The position numbers and the translations under genes were made by a program. The notes beneath the pieces are model-generated. The model ran no database searches and was not told the origin of the DNA. It saw only the letters and a list, made by a program, of their open reading frames with translations. 64,000 nt of DNA. Origin: Balneolaceae bacterium. GTDB taxonomy: Bacteria; Bacteroidota; Rhodothermia; Balneolales; Balneolaceae. Each line of letters opens with the position of its first letter. The first letter of the stretch is position 1. Shown here piece after piece: positions 1 to 7,864 of this stretch. The stretch lies in NCBI GenBank assembly GCA_007693745.1, contig REDA01000045.1:1-64000 (forward strand), in the 5' to 3' direction.

Positions 1-31
1 AGAAACCAGAAACCCAAAACGCGCGAAGCGC

Positions 32-61
32 CCTCAACCTTAACCTCAATCTCAACCTCAA
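32..61. repeat. Hexamer tandem array at uspA 3' end
   Basis: Five consecutive hexamers of the type CCTCAA (CCTCAA, CCTTAA, CCTCAA, TCTCAA, CCTCAA) end exactly at the stop codon of the stress-protein gene. This is low-complexity DNA of unknown role. It begins close to the window edge, so it may extend or be preceded by other repeats. Confidence 0.6.
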
Positions 62-976
62 CTACCCCTCTCTTTCCGCCGGAATCAGCAGTACCGGAAC
101 CTTACTGTAGCGGGTCACCTGAGTGCTGACTCCGCCCAGGAAAAATTCCTCCACAAAACCGCGCCCCTGACTTCCCATCACAACCAGGGTCACACCATTC
201 TGATCAATGGCCTGTATGATTTCCCGTCCGGGAGTGCCGTAGGTAATGATGATTTCCGAATCATTCCGGGTTTTATCTGAGAGCTCGTTGCGCAACTCTT
301 CGAGCTGTTCAAGTGTCTGTTCATTCAGCCTCTCCAGACTGGCAGGATCCTTAAGTGCAATGGCGTGGTCTCCCTGAACGTGTATAAGGGATATCTTCCC
401 GACGTTCCCTTTTTCATCCAGATTTCTGACCACATTAAATGCGCGTTTGGCGGTATCTGAAAAATCAGTGGCATGCAATACATGGTTCAGGGCATCCTCA
501 ACCGGCTGTGTCACATAAAGAGATCGCTTTTCACTCTCTTCACTATCCTGTTTCATGTCAATATTGATCAAAAAAACGGGCAGGAGTGAGCGCTGAAGCA
601 CCTCAGTAGCGGTACTGCCGATCAGTAATTCCTGTACTTTGCTCTGTCCGCGGCTGCCTATGATCAGAAAATCAGCAGCTCTTTCAGCAGCAGCTGTGAG
701 AATTTCAGCAGGAGCATAGAAATAGGTCCCGGCTCTTACCTCCGTTTCCACAATGAGATCATACTGCTCCAGTTCTTTTTTGTATTGATCCAGTTTTTGC
801 TTGTGATCGTCAATGTTAAACTCTGTACGTTCACCTGTAAAGGGAACGGATACAACGGTAACCAAAGTGATCTTACGGGTTCCAAACTCTTTGAAATGGG
901 GCACTGTTTTTACGATAAGATCACTGGCTTCCGAGAGATCCAGTGCTACCAGAGCGTGTGTAAACAGGGTATTCAT
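62..976 (-). CDS. Tandem-domain universal stress protein (UspA family)
   Basis: A 304-residue protein made of two Usp domains in tandem, roughly residues 1-140 and 165-304. Each domain ends with the ATP-binding pattern G-2x-G-9x-G-(S/G): GSRGQ...IGS in the first and GSQGR...LGG in the second. Both nucleotide-binding loops therefore look intact, which suggests an ATP-binding rather than a UspA-only type. The usual role is cytoplasmic stress survival with no defined reaction. The gene stands alone, and its 3' end carries a hexamer array. The ATG start is preceded by a GGTGTCTC stretch (minus strand) that could serve as a weak ribosome-binding site. The family call is firm; the specific role is unknown. 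Confidence 0.92.
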   Translation of the reverse strand: MNTLFTHALVALDLSEASDLIVKTVPHFKEFGTRKITLVTVVSVPFTGERTEFNIDDHKQKLDQYKKELEQYDLIVETEVRAGTYFYAPAEILTAAAERAADFLIIGSRGQSKVQELLIGSTATEVLQRSLLPVFLINIDMKQDSEESEKRSLYVTQPVEDALNHVLHATDFSDTAKRAFNVVRNLDEKGNVGKISLIHVQGDHAIALKDPASLERLNEQTLEQLEELRNELSDKTRNDSEIIITYGTPGREIIQAIDQNGVTLVVMGSQGRGFVEEFFLGGVSTQVTRYSKVPVLLIPAEREG

Positions 977-1331
977 GGAGACACCTCTTAATTTTGGTTT
1001 GGTGTATAATTGTCTCTGCTTATGTTATAAAATAGAAAATTGGATGTGAGAAGTTCCTACGGGTTTCCCTGTTTGTGGTTTCTCGCCATTTTCGCAAGGA
1101 AAAAGGCTCCGAAAAATCGGGATACGACTCCGAACGAAGGGATCCCCGCAAAGCGATAGCGGAGTGCAAAGCACCCAACAAAAGTGATCCGGAACGCAGC
1201 GCTCCTCTTTTATCCCGCGAAGCGCTCCTCTTTTATCCCGCGCAGCGATAAGTCTTTTGGGCGAAAGCATCTCTCCCAATCCACCAGATCATAATCTGAC
1301 CATTCTCACGGGTCTTGTGAAGCGCTTTGAG
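977..1331. other. 355-bp intergenic region with GC-rich repeat block
   Basis: No credible gene is seen. The open frame on the minus strand at 1025-1279 has repeat-like composition and no ribosome-binding site. The stretch holds a GCGAAGCG/GATAGCGGAGTG-type GC-rich repeat block with a 23-bp tandem duplication (listed separately) and probably the promoter of the stress-protein gene. Confidence 0.6.
1198..1243. repeat. 23-bp tandem duplication, dispersed GC-rich repeat family
   Basis: The unit AGCGCTCCTCTTTTATCCCG plus CGA occurs twice head to tail (1198-1220 and 1221-1243). A diverged relative lies at 2890-2945, where the same CAGCGCTCCTC(A/T)TTTATC core is followed by GGAGCGACAGTGGAGTG. That resembles the GCGATAGCGGAGTG stretch just upstream of the tandem pair. 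The copies flank the lipoprotein gene between them. Confidence 0.65.
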
Positions 1332-2822
1332 TTAAAAGAGAGGCTCCATGGTTATCCGGTTTTCAAGTGAACTTATCGCAGAGCTGATGCTGAAGGGATC
1401 GGGCATTATTTTACCGGAACCTCCGCATCCCTCAGGAGAGTAGTGCTTCAGTTCAGATCTTATAAACTGATGTGACCATCCGGTGATCTGTTTTCCAAGA
1501 AACCGAAGATCGAGTCCGGCATTGACTTCAAATCTCCTGGAGAGCATCGTACAGAGTGGCCCCCATGTGAGCGCTGCACCAACATAAAATTCAGGACGTA
1601 TAAACGGGACGATCGTATTGCCGAAGAGTTCCAGTGAGATATCAGGATATCCGACGCCATACTGTGCATCAACGGTCACCCCGAGATTGCCGGCAGCGTT
1701 TCCGATGGCGGGCTCAAATAACGGTTCATCAATGTCGCTGACAGGGACGATATCAAGGCCGTCGATTTCGAAGCCGGCATCACCGGAATAACGCATGGAG
1801 GTTCGCATATGCGCACTTGAATCGAGCCCCAGTTGCACTCTTACCACGAAACGGACGCCCACACTGATGATCACCGGTACCGGCCCTGCAGTAGCAGGAA
1901 TCCTGATCCGAAGGGCGGCAGGTTGAGAAGGGTCGGGATAAACGAAGTTCGGACCGGTTCCCCCGGCTCCTGCAAACTGAAAATCAACAGTGCCCCCGAG
2001 GTTTTTGTTGCGATACGTGAATGATTCGGTTTCGTGATTCCGTATTCGAATATCTGTTTCATTGGAGAGATCCCCGATTTCAGTTTCGAAGCGGAATGCT
2101 CCGCTGGCACTGGTATTGCCCTGCTGAATTTTGTATCTGGGCAGTATTATCAACTGAATTCTTCTCTGCTGAATAGAGCTGATCTTTGCCTCTACGGTCC
2201 AGTCCCCTTGTTCAATTTTCATTTCAAAGGAGAGGGTATCACCATGCTGAGACATCGATTCAAGTTTGGGGCTGACCTCTTTTCCCATAAATTCAAAAAC
2301 CGCTTCTTCTAAAATTTCCCTGGTGAATTCCAGCGGTTTGTCCCAGGTGATATCCGCATTTTCAAACGCCTCATTGAGAGAGGCAAAACCGGTTTTTACG
2401 GTTATGATGCCGTTCGACTCACTCACTTCAGAGATTCTTCGAAGTGTCGTGCCATGAATGAGCAGTATTTCTCCTGCCACAAGACTGATGCCTGCTTCGG
2501 CCAGTGATTCTGCATCAAAACTGTACACATGCTGATCCGGATCACTTTCACCTTTCAGGTAACTGCTTTCAGCCACAGTCTCGGAAATATAGATTGTTTC
2601 AGTTCCCAGCTCACCCTTGAATCCCTCAGCCTCTATGGATGGGTCTGATGGAATATCATCCGGATCAGATGAAGGTGATGTCGATGAATCACAGGACACC
2701 ATCCAAACGCCCAGTAACAGAATGAAAAGCAGAGTGGGGTAGTTTTTGAAGAGGCGGTTCGTTGGTTTGAATCTGTTTCTTTGAGACATCATTACTAAGG
2801 AATTTATTTTGAGGTTTTTCAC
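1332..2822 (-). CDS. Uncharacterised secreted lipoprotein
   Basis: A 496-residue protein with a signal peptide and lipobox ending M-V-S-C (Cys about residue 44 from the GTG at 2822), followed by an Asp/Ser/Pro-rich linker (DSSTSPSSDPDD). This is typical of an exported Bacteroidota lipoprotein. The rest is rich in beta-strand-like segments with no motif I recognise. Residues near 440-480 contain two Cys that could form a disulfide. GTG at 2822 is the longest start; ATG at 2792 or 2789 would still keep the whole signal peptide, so the start is uncertain. The gene is monocistronic between repeat-bearing spacers. Function unknown. Confidence 0.75.
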   Translation of the reverse strand: MKNLKINSLVMMSQRNRFKPTNRLFKNYPTLLFILLLGVWMVSCDSSTSPSSDPDDIPSDPSIEAEGFKGELGTETIYISETVAESSYLKGESDPDQHVYSFDAESLAEAGISLVAGEILLIHGTTLRRISEVSESNGIITVKTGFASLNEAFENADITWDKPLEFTREILEEAVFEFMGKEVSPKLESMSQHGDTLSFEMKIEQGDWTVEAKISSIQQRRIQLIILPRYKIQQGNTSASGAFRFETEIGDLSNETDIRIRNHETESFTYRNKNLGGTVDFQFAGAGGTGPNFVYPDPSQPAALRIRIPATAGPVPVIISVGVRFVVRVQLGLDSSAHMRTSMRYSGDAGFEIDGLDIVPVSDIDEPLFEPAIGNAAGNLGVTVDAQYGVGYPDISLELFGNTIVPFIRPEFYVGAALTWGPLCTMLSRRFEVNAGLDLRFLGKQITGWSHQFIRSELKHYSPEGCGGSGKIMPDPFSISSAISSLENRITMEPLF

Positions 2823-2889
2823 AGTACAGAATAATAAAGCTGAATCAGAGGGGCAAATCTGAAAAGTCAGAGAGTAAAAGTGATTCAGA

Positions 2890-2945
2890 ATGCAGCGCTC
2901 CTCATTTATCTCACGGAGCGACAGTGGAGTGATGAACCGTGAAGC
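2890..2945. repeat. Diverged copy of the GC-rich dispersed repeat
   Basis: This shares the CAGCGCTCCTC(A/T)TTTAT core and a GGAGCGACAGTGGAGTG tail with the block at 1150-1262, in the spacer between the divergent lipoprotein and tyrA genes. No coding potential is evident. Confidence 0.5.
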
Positions 2946-3037
2946 GAAAATTGACAGCTTACATTTTTTTTACACAGGAGCAGATGAGCCGTATATTAAT
3001 CCGTTAGCGATGGACAGACAAAAAATGATTTTATACC

Positions 3038-4168
3038 ATGAGTAAACCGCCCGATTTAAAAAAACAGCGACAGCAGATCGACCGGATTGATGAACAGATT
3101 CTCGATCTGCTGTACCAGAGAAAGGAGGTGGTGCAGGATGTTCTCAAACGGAAAGTGGAGCAGCAGCTGCCGGTATTTGTGGCAAAACGGGAGATCGAGA
3201 AAACGGAGTCGTTTCGGGATAAAGCTGTTGCCCGCGGCCTCGATCCTGAATGGGCTGAGGATTTTCTCCGGATGATTATGGCCGCTTCCAGAGCTACGCA
3301 GTCATCCCAAACGTTTCCCCGTGCAACTGACGAACCTAAACATATTCTCTATGTGGGCGGTGAAGGCGGCATGGGCAGGCTCTACCGCAGGTTTACCGAA
3401 CAGAGCGGCCATCATGCCTACAGCATCGACAAGGGGAACTGGTACCAGCTGGAGGAACTTGCCCCGAAACTGGATATGGTGATTGTAACCGTACCGATCA
3501 ACATCACCCCCGATGTGATCAAACGTCTGGCATCCCGGCTTGAGAAGAAAACCATCCTTGCGGATTTTACAAGCAACAAAAGCGAACCTCTTGCAGCTAT
3601 GCTGGAGGCTCACCCCGGGCCTGTGATTGGGCTTCACCCCATGCACGGACCCGATGTGCCGAATCTCTCGAAGCAGCTGATGGTATTCTGCAACGGCAGG
3701 GATGCGGATTCCGCTGAGTGGTTCAGGAAGCAGTGCATGCTCTGGGGAATGCGAACGATGGATGCAGATCCGGTAAAGCACGATTATGTGATGCACCTTG
3801 TACAGGGACTGCGCCATTTTGTGGCACTGCTCCACGGCTCTTTTATGAAAGAGTTTGATCTGAATCCGGCCGAAATGCTCGACTACTCCAGCCCGATCTA
3901 CAGAGCTGAGCTGATGATGACCGGCCGTATTTTTGCACAGGATGCCGAACTTTATGCCGATATCGTTTTTTCAAACAAGGAACGGCGCGATCTTTTACTC
4001 TCCTTTTTCAATCATCAGAAAAATTTGATGGAGATGGTGGAAAAGGATGATAAACAGGCTTTTATCAAGGAGTTTGAAGCGGTTACCGATTACTTCGGCA
4101 AGTTTGCCTCTCAGGCTCTTGTCGAGAGCGGTTACCTGATCAACAGGCTTGCTGACCGCTTTTCCTGA
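3038..4168 (+). CDS. tyrA: Chorismate mutase-prephenate dehydrogenase (T-protein)
   Basis: A 376-residue bifunctional enzyme of tyrosine synthesis. Residues 1-90 form an AroQ-type chorismate mutase (DRIDEQILDLLYQRKEVV, then KREIEKTESFRDKA). From residue about 103 a Rossmann-type prephenate dehydrogenase begins with GGEGGMGRLYRRF, followed by IVTVPI, GLHPMHGPD and a C-terminal helical part with LRHF, SSPIYR and GRIFAQD. Length and motif order match the enterobacterial TyrA T-protein closely, including the order SSPIYR...GR(I/L)FAQD..LYADI. This fusion is common in Gammaproteobacteria and not the usual arrangement I know from Bacteroidota, so transfer is possible. It converts chorismate to prephenate and then, with NAD, to 4-hydroxyphenylpyruvate. 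The gene is monocistronic. Confidence 0.95.
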   Translation: MSKPPDLKKQRQQIDRIDEQILDLLYQRKEVVQDVLKRKVEQQLPVFVAKREIEKTESFRDKAVARGLDPEWAEDFLRMIMAASRATQSSQTFPRATDEPKHILYVGGEGGMGRLYRRFTEQSGHHAYSIDKGNWYQLEELAPKLDMVIVTVPINITPDVIKRLASRLEKKTILADFTSNKSEPLAAMLEAHPGPVIGLHPMHGPDVPNLSKQLMVFCNGRDADSAEWFRKQCMLWGMRTMDADPVKHDYVMHLVQGLRHFVALLHGSFMKEFDLNPAEMLDYSSPIYRAELMMTGRIFAQDAELYADIVFSNKERRDLLLSFFNHQKNLMEMVEKDDKQAFIKEFEAVTDYFGKFASQALVESGYLINRLADRFS

Positions 4169-4524
4169 TATTTTCAGAGAAAGAGTATCACCGTTCTTTG
4201 GCCGGGAACCTTTGTTCCCGCAACTTTGAACTGCCTGCATATCCTGATTAGGCTGTGGTTTAAAAAATTGTTTCTGTCACGATCTTAAAGACAATCCTGA
4301 CTTTCAATGACCCCTGATGGCCCGAAAGTGGAGTGAATCAACCGGAATTTTAATTTTGTCCCGGCTCAGCTCCTGCAAAAAATCAGGAGTCTGTTTCAGG
4401 CCTTTTTTTATCAATCTTAACGTTTGACTCTTCAGATTTTCTGATAAAAGATCATTTTTAGTAACTTACCCTGATACATAGTGAATGGCCTCTCAGGCTC
4501 TGTTCTGAATCAATCAATTTTTTT
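4169..4524. other. 356-bp spacer containing a decayed repeat copy
   Basis: No gene is seen. It contains a degenerate member of the 140-bp interspersed repeat (4187-4315). It also has an A/T-rich stretch before the metalloprotease gene with a CAGGCCTTTTTTTAT run near 4397-4412 that could act as a weak terminator or be part of a promoter. Confidence 0.5.
4187..4315 (-). repeat. Degenerate copy of 140-bp interspersed repeat
   Basis: Aligned by eye to the copy at 40622, it retains GTTCTTTGGCC, CTTTGTTCCCGCAACTTTGAA, GGCTGTGGTTTAAA, TTGTTTCTG and a terminal CAATGACCCCT in the same order and at similar spacing. There are many substitutions and small indels, so this is an old copy. It lies just downstream of tyrA. 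The strand is a convention: minus marks the same orientation as the copies at 11486 and 40622. Confidence 0.7.
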
Positions 4525-6783
4525 ATGTCTGATTACTCCCTGAAACGTTTTCTGCCGGTTCTCTTTCTGCTGTTTACTTCTGTTACATTACAGGCACAGC
4601 AGCATATTGTGGATCAGGTTCGCGTGATCGAACCGGCTCAGCTGGAAGAAATCTGTACTCTGGAACCGCTGGATCACGATGCCAATTTCTATTTCAGACC
4701 ATTTGATATGGCTGCGAAACCCCGATCTGCCACGGGAGGTGCCACCTTTGATATAACCTATCTGAATAACTGTGACGGAGCAGAGTGGCCGGAGGAAGCC
4801 AAAGCGGCGTTTGAGTACGCCATCGACCTCTGGTCCGCACACCTCTCTTCCGAGATCCCCATCGGGATCAGTGCAAACTGGCGTGCCCTCGGGGGTAACA
4901 CGCTCGGGAGTGCCGGCCCCACCCGTGTGGTCTCTTTCACCAGTGGTTCGGGGATTATTCCCGGCACCTGGTACCCGATAGCTCAGGCGAGTGCCATTGC
5001 CGGGGTGGATTATAAACAGCAGTTTGGTGTGGAGTATGATATCACCGTAAATATGAACTGTGAATTCCGCGACTGGTATTATGGAACGGATGCCGTAACA
5101 CCGGGCGGCCTGATCGACATGGTAACCGTACTGCTGCATGAGATTGGCCACGGCATCGGGTTTGTGGGTACCGTGGGGCCGAGTCCGAGCACCGGAGCAG
5201 GCACTGCGGACTGGGGATTGAGAGCTTTTGTGAATGCTCCCTTACTTCCCATCATTTACGACCGGTTTGCCCTCGACGGCGATTTTGAAAACCTGATCGA
5301 TACGGAAATCTATCCCAACCCCTCCACGCTTCTTTACTCGGCGGTGACAGGTCAGCGAGGGGGTGTCTTTTTTGGCTCTGTTGATGCAGAGGGGGCCCTG
5401 GCCAACCGGCGGATTCCGCTCTACGCACCCAATCCTTTTCAGGGAGGATCCAGTTTTTCCCATCTCGATCAGAATTACTTCCACCCGGATAGCACGAAGG
5501 GGGGTTCCGGTCAAAACGCCTTGATGCGTCCGCAGATTCCCCGCGCATTTGCTGTCCACAGTCCGGGACCCGTATTCTGCGGCATGCTGAAAGGAATGGG
5601 CTGGCCGCTTGGCCCTGCCTGTGAATTTCTGATTCGGGATTCCGGGCCGCTTCCCATACCGCGGCTGGCACTTCCGGCCAACGGTGTGAAAAACCAGAAC
5701 CGCACCCCTGAGCTTGCCTGGGATGCGGTAGCAGGGGCACAGGAATACCGGATCCAGGTTTCCAAAGAGTTTACACACACCTTTGCTACGATCGATGAAA
5801 TCGTGACGGAAACCACATTTGAGATCCCTCAAAACCTCGATTTTCAGACCCTCTACTTCTGGCGGGTGCGTGCAGTGGGAGCTTCCGGCAACAGCAGCTG
5901 GAGTCCGAACTACCGTTTCACAACCGCTATCGGCATCCCCGATGCGGTCACACTTTTGGCACCGGCCAACGGGAGTACCAATCTGAGGCCGGCCGTGGAT
6001 CTGCAGTGGGAACCGATATCCGGAGTCACAAGTTACAGGCTTCAGGTGGCCACAGATCCGCAGTTTTCAAACCGGGTGATTGACAGGGATCTTACCATCT
6101 CGCAGTTCAATGCCTCCCAGCTTCTCGATTTTTCCACCACCTACTACTGGAGAGTGAGGGCAACGGGTCCGGCAGGAACCACCGAATGGAGTCCGGTCTG
6201 GGAGTTTACAACGATTATCGAGCGGCCGGAAACAGTAGTGCTCAGCACCACCGGCAACACCCCTGCTGACGGAGCCACACAGGTGCCTGTCGGAACATCA
6301 TTTACCTGGGAGCCCAGTGCCAGGGCAGCTGAATTCACGATCCAGATCTCAGATGACCGGACCTTCACAACGGTATCGGTTGAGGGATCTGCATCCGAGG
6401 CGATTTTTACGCCCTCATCACCACTTGAGTTTGCCAAAATCTATTACTGGAGAGTGAAGGCGAGCAATATTGGCGGAGAGAGCGGCTGGAGTGCACCAGC
6501 CGGGTTCACAACAGAAGTACGCGAAACCCTGGTGAGCGCCAATTATCCAAATCCATTCAATGCCAGCACCACCTTACGGTATCAGCTCTCGGATCAGAGG
6601 GATGTACTGGTGGATGTGTATGATATGGCCGGGAGAAGGGTCGCTGTAATGGTAAACCAGCAGCAGGCGCCGGGAGTCTATTTTCTGCAGATGAATGCAA
6701 ACAACTTCGCGTCGGGAACGTACCTGGTTCGGTTTATTGCCGGCGATGTGATGGATGTGCAGAGAATGGCTGTGATCAAGTAG
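4525..6783 (+). CDS. Secreted zincin with three Fn3 repeats and T9SS sorting domain
   Basis: A 752-residue secreted protein with a signal peptide at 1-25. A metallopeptidase-like domain covers about 55-370 with HEIGHGIGF at 205-213 (HExxH zinc site plus glutamate). It also has a GSSFSHLDQ segment at about 309-317, whose His is a candidate third zinc ligand (inference). Three fibronectin III-like repeats follow at about 378-468, 474-562 and 570-663, each ending in YYWRV(R/K)A...WSP...FTT. The C-terminus, from NYPNPFN at about 673, is a type A Por/T9SS sorting signal with VYDMAGRRV and SGTYLVRF. It is predicted to be exported across the outer membrane and kept at the surface or released. A paralogue lies at 7865. 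The substrate is unknown, and catalytic activity is inferred from the motif only. Confidence 0.88.
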   Translation: MSDYSLKRFLPVLFLLFTSVTLQAQQHIVDQVRVIEPAQLEEICTLEPLDHDANFYFRPFDMAAKPRSATGGATFDITYLNNCDGAEWPEEAKAAFEYAIDLWSAHLSSEIPIGISANWRALGGNTLGSAGPTRVVSFTSGSGIIPGTWYPIAQASAIAGVDYKQQFGVEYDITVNMNCEFRDWYYGTDAVTPGGLIDMVTVLLHEIGHGIGFVGTVGPSPSTGAGTADWGLRAFVNAPLLPIIYDRFALDGDFENLIDTEIYPNPSTLLYSAVTGQRGGVFFGSVDAEGALANRRIPLYAPNPFQGGSSFSHLDQNYFHPDSTKGGSGQNALMRPQIPRAFAVHSPGPVFCGMLKGMGWPLGPACEFLIRDSGPLPIPRLALPANGVKNQNRTPELAWDAVAGAQEYRIQVSKEFTHTFATIDEIVTETTFEIPQNLDFQTLYFWRVRAVGASGNSSWSPNYRFTTAIGIPDAVTLLAPANGSTNLRPAVDLQWEPISGVTSYRLQVATDPQFSNRVIDRDLTISQFNASQLLDFSTTYYWRVRATGPAGTTEWSPVWEFTTIIERPETVVLSTTGNTPADGATQVPVGTSFTWEPSARAAEFTIQISDDRTFTTVSVEGSASEAIFTPSSPLEFAKIYYWRVKASNIGGESGWSAPAGFTTEVRETLVSANYPNPFNASTTLRYQLSDQRDVLVDVYDMAGRRVAVMVNQQQAPGVYFLQMNANNFASGTYLVRFIAGDVMDVQRMAVIK

Positions 6784-6965
6784 GATGGCACGGTGTATAA
6801 GGGTGGAGCTCTTCTGTCCCGTATAAGGTGCGGTTCTCAGCAACGCACCCTGCAGGTAATTTGCTGACCGGCATTCTGTTTTCAGCCGGTGTTATGGATT
6901 CCCAAACGGTTTTTAGTCAGCAAACCCCTCTGACAGATTCAGAGGAGTGATTAATTCCCGGCGTT
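6784..6965. other. Spacer with hairpin between convergent genes
   Basis: A 182-bp gap between the convergent metalloprotease and tspO genes. It has perfect 7-bp arms CCTCTGA/TCAGAGG at 6927-6945 and a looser ACCGGC...GCCGGT pair near 6880. Neither has a proper T-tract, so a terminator role is possible but not clear. Confidence 0.35.
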
Positions 6966-7475
6966 TCAGGCCTGATTCAGGGTCCAGATCGTGAAATTCA
7001 GATATCCGGCGAACGATACCCAGGCAATATAGGGATAGAGCAGCCAGGCAGCTATCCGGTCTTTTTTATAGAAGAGAAAGGTGGTGGTGATGATTGCCGC
7101 AAGCAGAAAAAGAAGCTCCACAAAAGCCCAGCCGATCAGCTGCATCCCAAAAAAAATCTGAGACCAGAGTCCATTGAGAACCAGCTGAATAAAAAAGAAG
7201 CTCAATCCGGCAGCTGCCCCCCGGAAACCATAGCGCACCCACACCCTCCAGGCAGCGACAGCCATTAGCAGATAGAGCGTACTCCATACGGGACCGAACA
7301 CCCATCCCGGCGGATTCCAGGAAGGCTTTTCGATCGACATGTACCAATCCATCGGAGCCACACCCGGCGACACCTGAGCGCCGGCCCAGGCTGTAATAAA
7401 ACAGACAAAAATGAAAAGGATCAATCCGGTTATACGGGTCGGGAGGCTTCTCTTTACCAAGGCGTTTTTGGGCAA
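6966..7475 (-). CDS. tspO: TspO/MBR family tryptophan-rich sensory protein
   Basis: A 169-residue, very hydrophobic protein of about five transmembrane helices. It has the family features W-Y-x-S-x-x-K-P-x-W-x-P-P-G-W-x-F-G-P-V-W near residues 44-64 and many Trp/Tyr residues in the later helices. The size is normal for the family. Members bind porphyrins and related ligands and are implicated in tetrapyrrole and stress signalling. No tetrapyrrole gene is adjacent, so the local role is not defined. It stands alone, convergent with the upstream protease gene. Confidence 0.93.
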   Translation of the reverse strand: MPKNALVKRSLPTRITGLILFIFVCFITAWAGAQVSPGVAPMDWYMSIEKPSWNPPGWVFGPVWSTLYLLMAVAAWRVWVRYGFRGAAAGLSFFFIQLVLNGLWSQIFFGMQLIGWAFVELLFLLAAIITTTFLFYKKDRIAAWLLYPYIAWVSFAGYLNFTIWTLNQA

Positions 7476-7864
7476 AATTTATGGGTTTGCAAAAAACCTG
7501 TTTTTGTGAAAACAGGAATCAATGGATCAGTACTCAGGAGCAGGGGGCTTTGAAAACCAGGAGTTTTTGCACAAGATCAAGGAGGAAGCAACTTTAAAAC
7601 CGCAGCCTGTTTGCCAACCGTGAGGATTTTAAAGTTGCGACAACGAAGATAGTGGGCAAAAGAACAGTTTTACAAAGCCCCCGGGTAATGTACATATTGT
7701 GTCGTTAAAAATCCCCACACGGCTTTCAGTCTGCATTTTCAACAGAGAGTATCGGTCTGTAAGGTGTAAGCAGCTTTTTATTGGTGAATCTTTCTCATTA
7801 CATTGGATCTGATTCAATCCTGCAAAACAGTGGATCTTTCCTGAATAATGTACCATACTGCTTA
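7476..7864. other. 389-bp divergent spacer with hairpin and repeat copy
   Basis: The spacer lies between tspO and the second metalloprotease. It contains a perfect 8-bp hairpin CCTGTTTT-TGTG-AAAACAGG at 7497-7516 and one well-preserved copy of the interspersed repeat at 7543-7682. The remaining 180 bp must hold the protease promoter; no convincing promoter motif was identified. Confidence 0.55.
7543..7682 (+). repeat. Full-length copy of 140-bp interspersed repeat
   Basis: The ends are GGGGGCTTTGAAAAC and, inverted, GTTTTACAAAGCCCCC, so the element has terminal inverted repeats of about 15 bp. A second perfect inverted pair lies inside: GCAACTTTAAAA at 7588-7599 and TTTTAAAGTTGC at 7627-7638. 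No open frame is present. The same sequence, with point differences, recurs at 11486, 40622 and 58034. Confidence 0.9.

Noticed and set aside
1025-1279. 84-codon open frame on the minus strand in the first spacer
   Set aside because: It runs through the GC-rich tandem repeat block, lacks a ribosome-binding site and shows no protein-like pattern.
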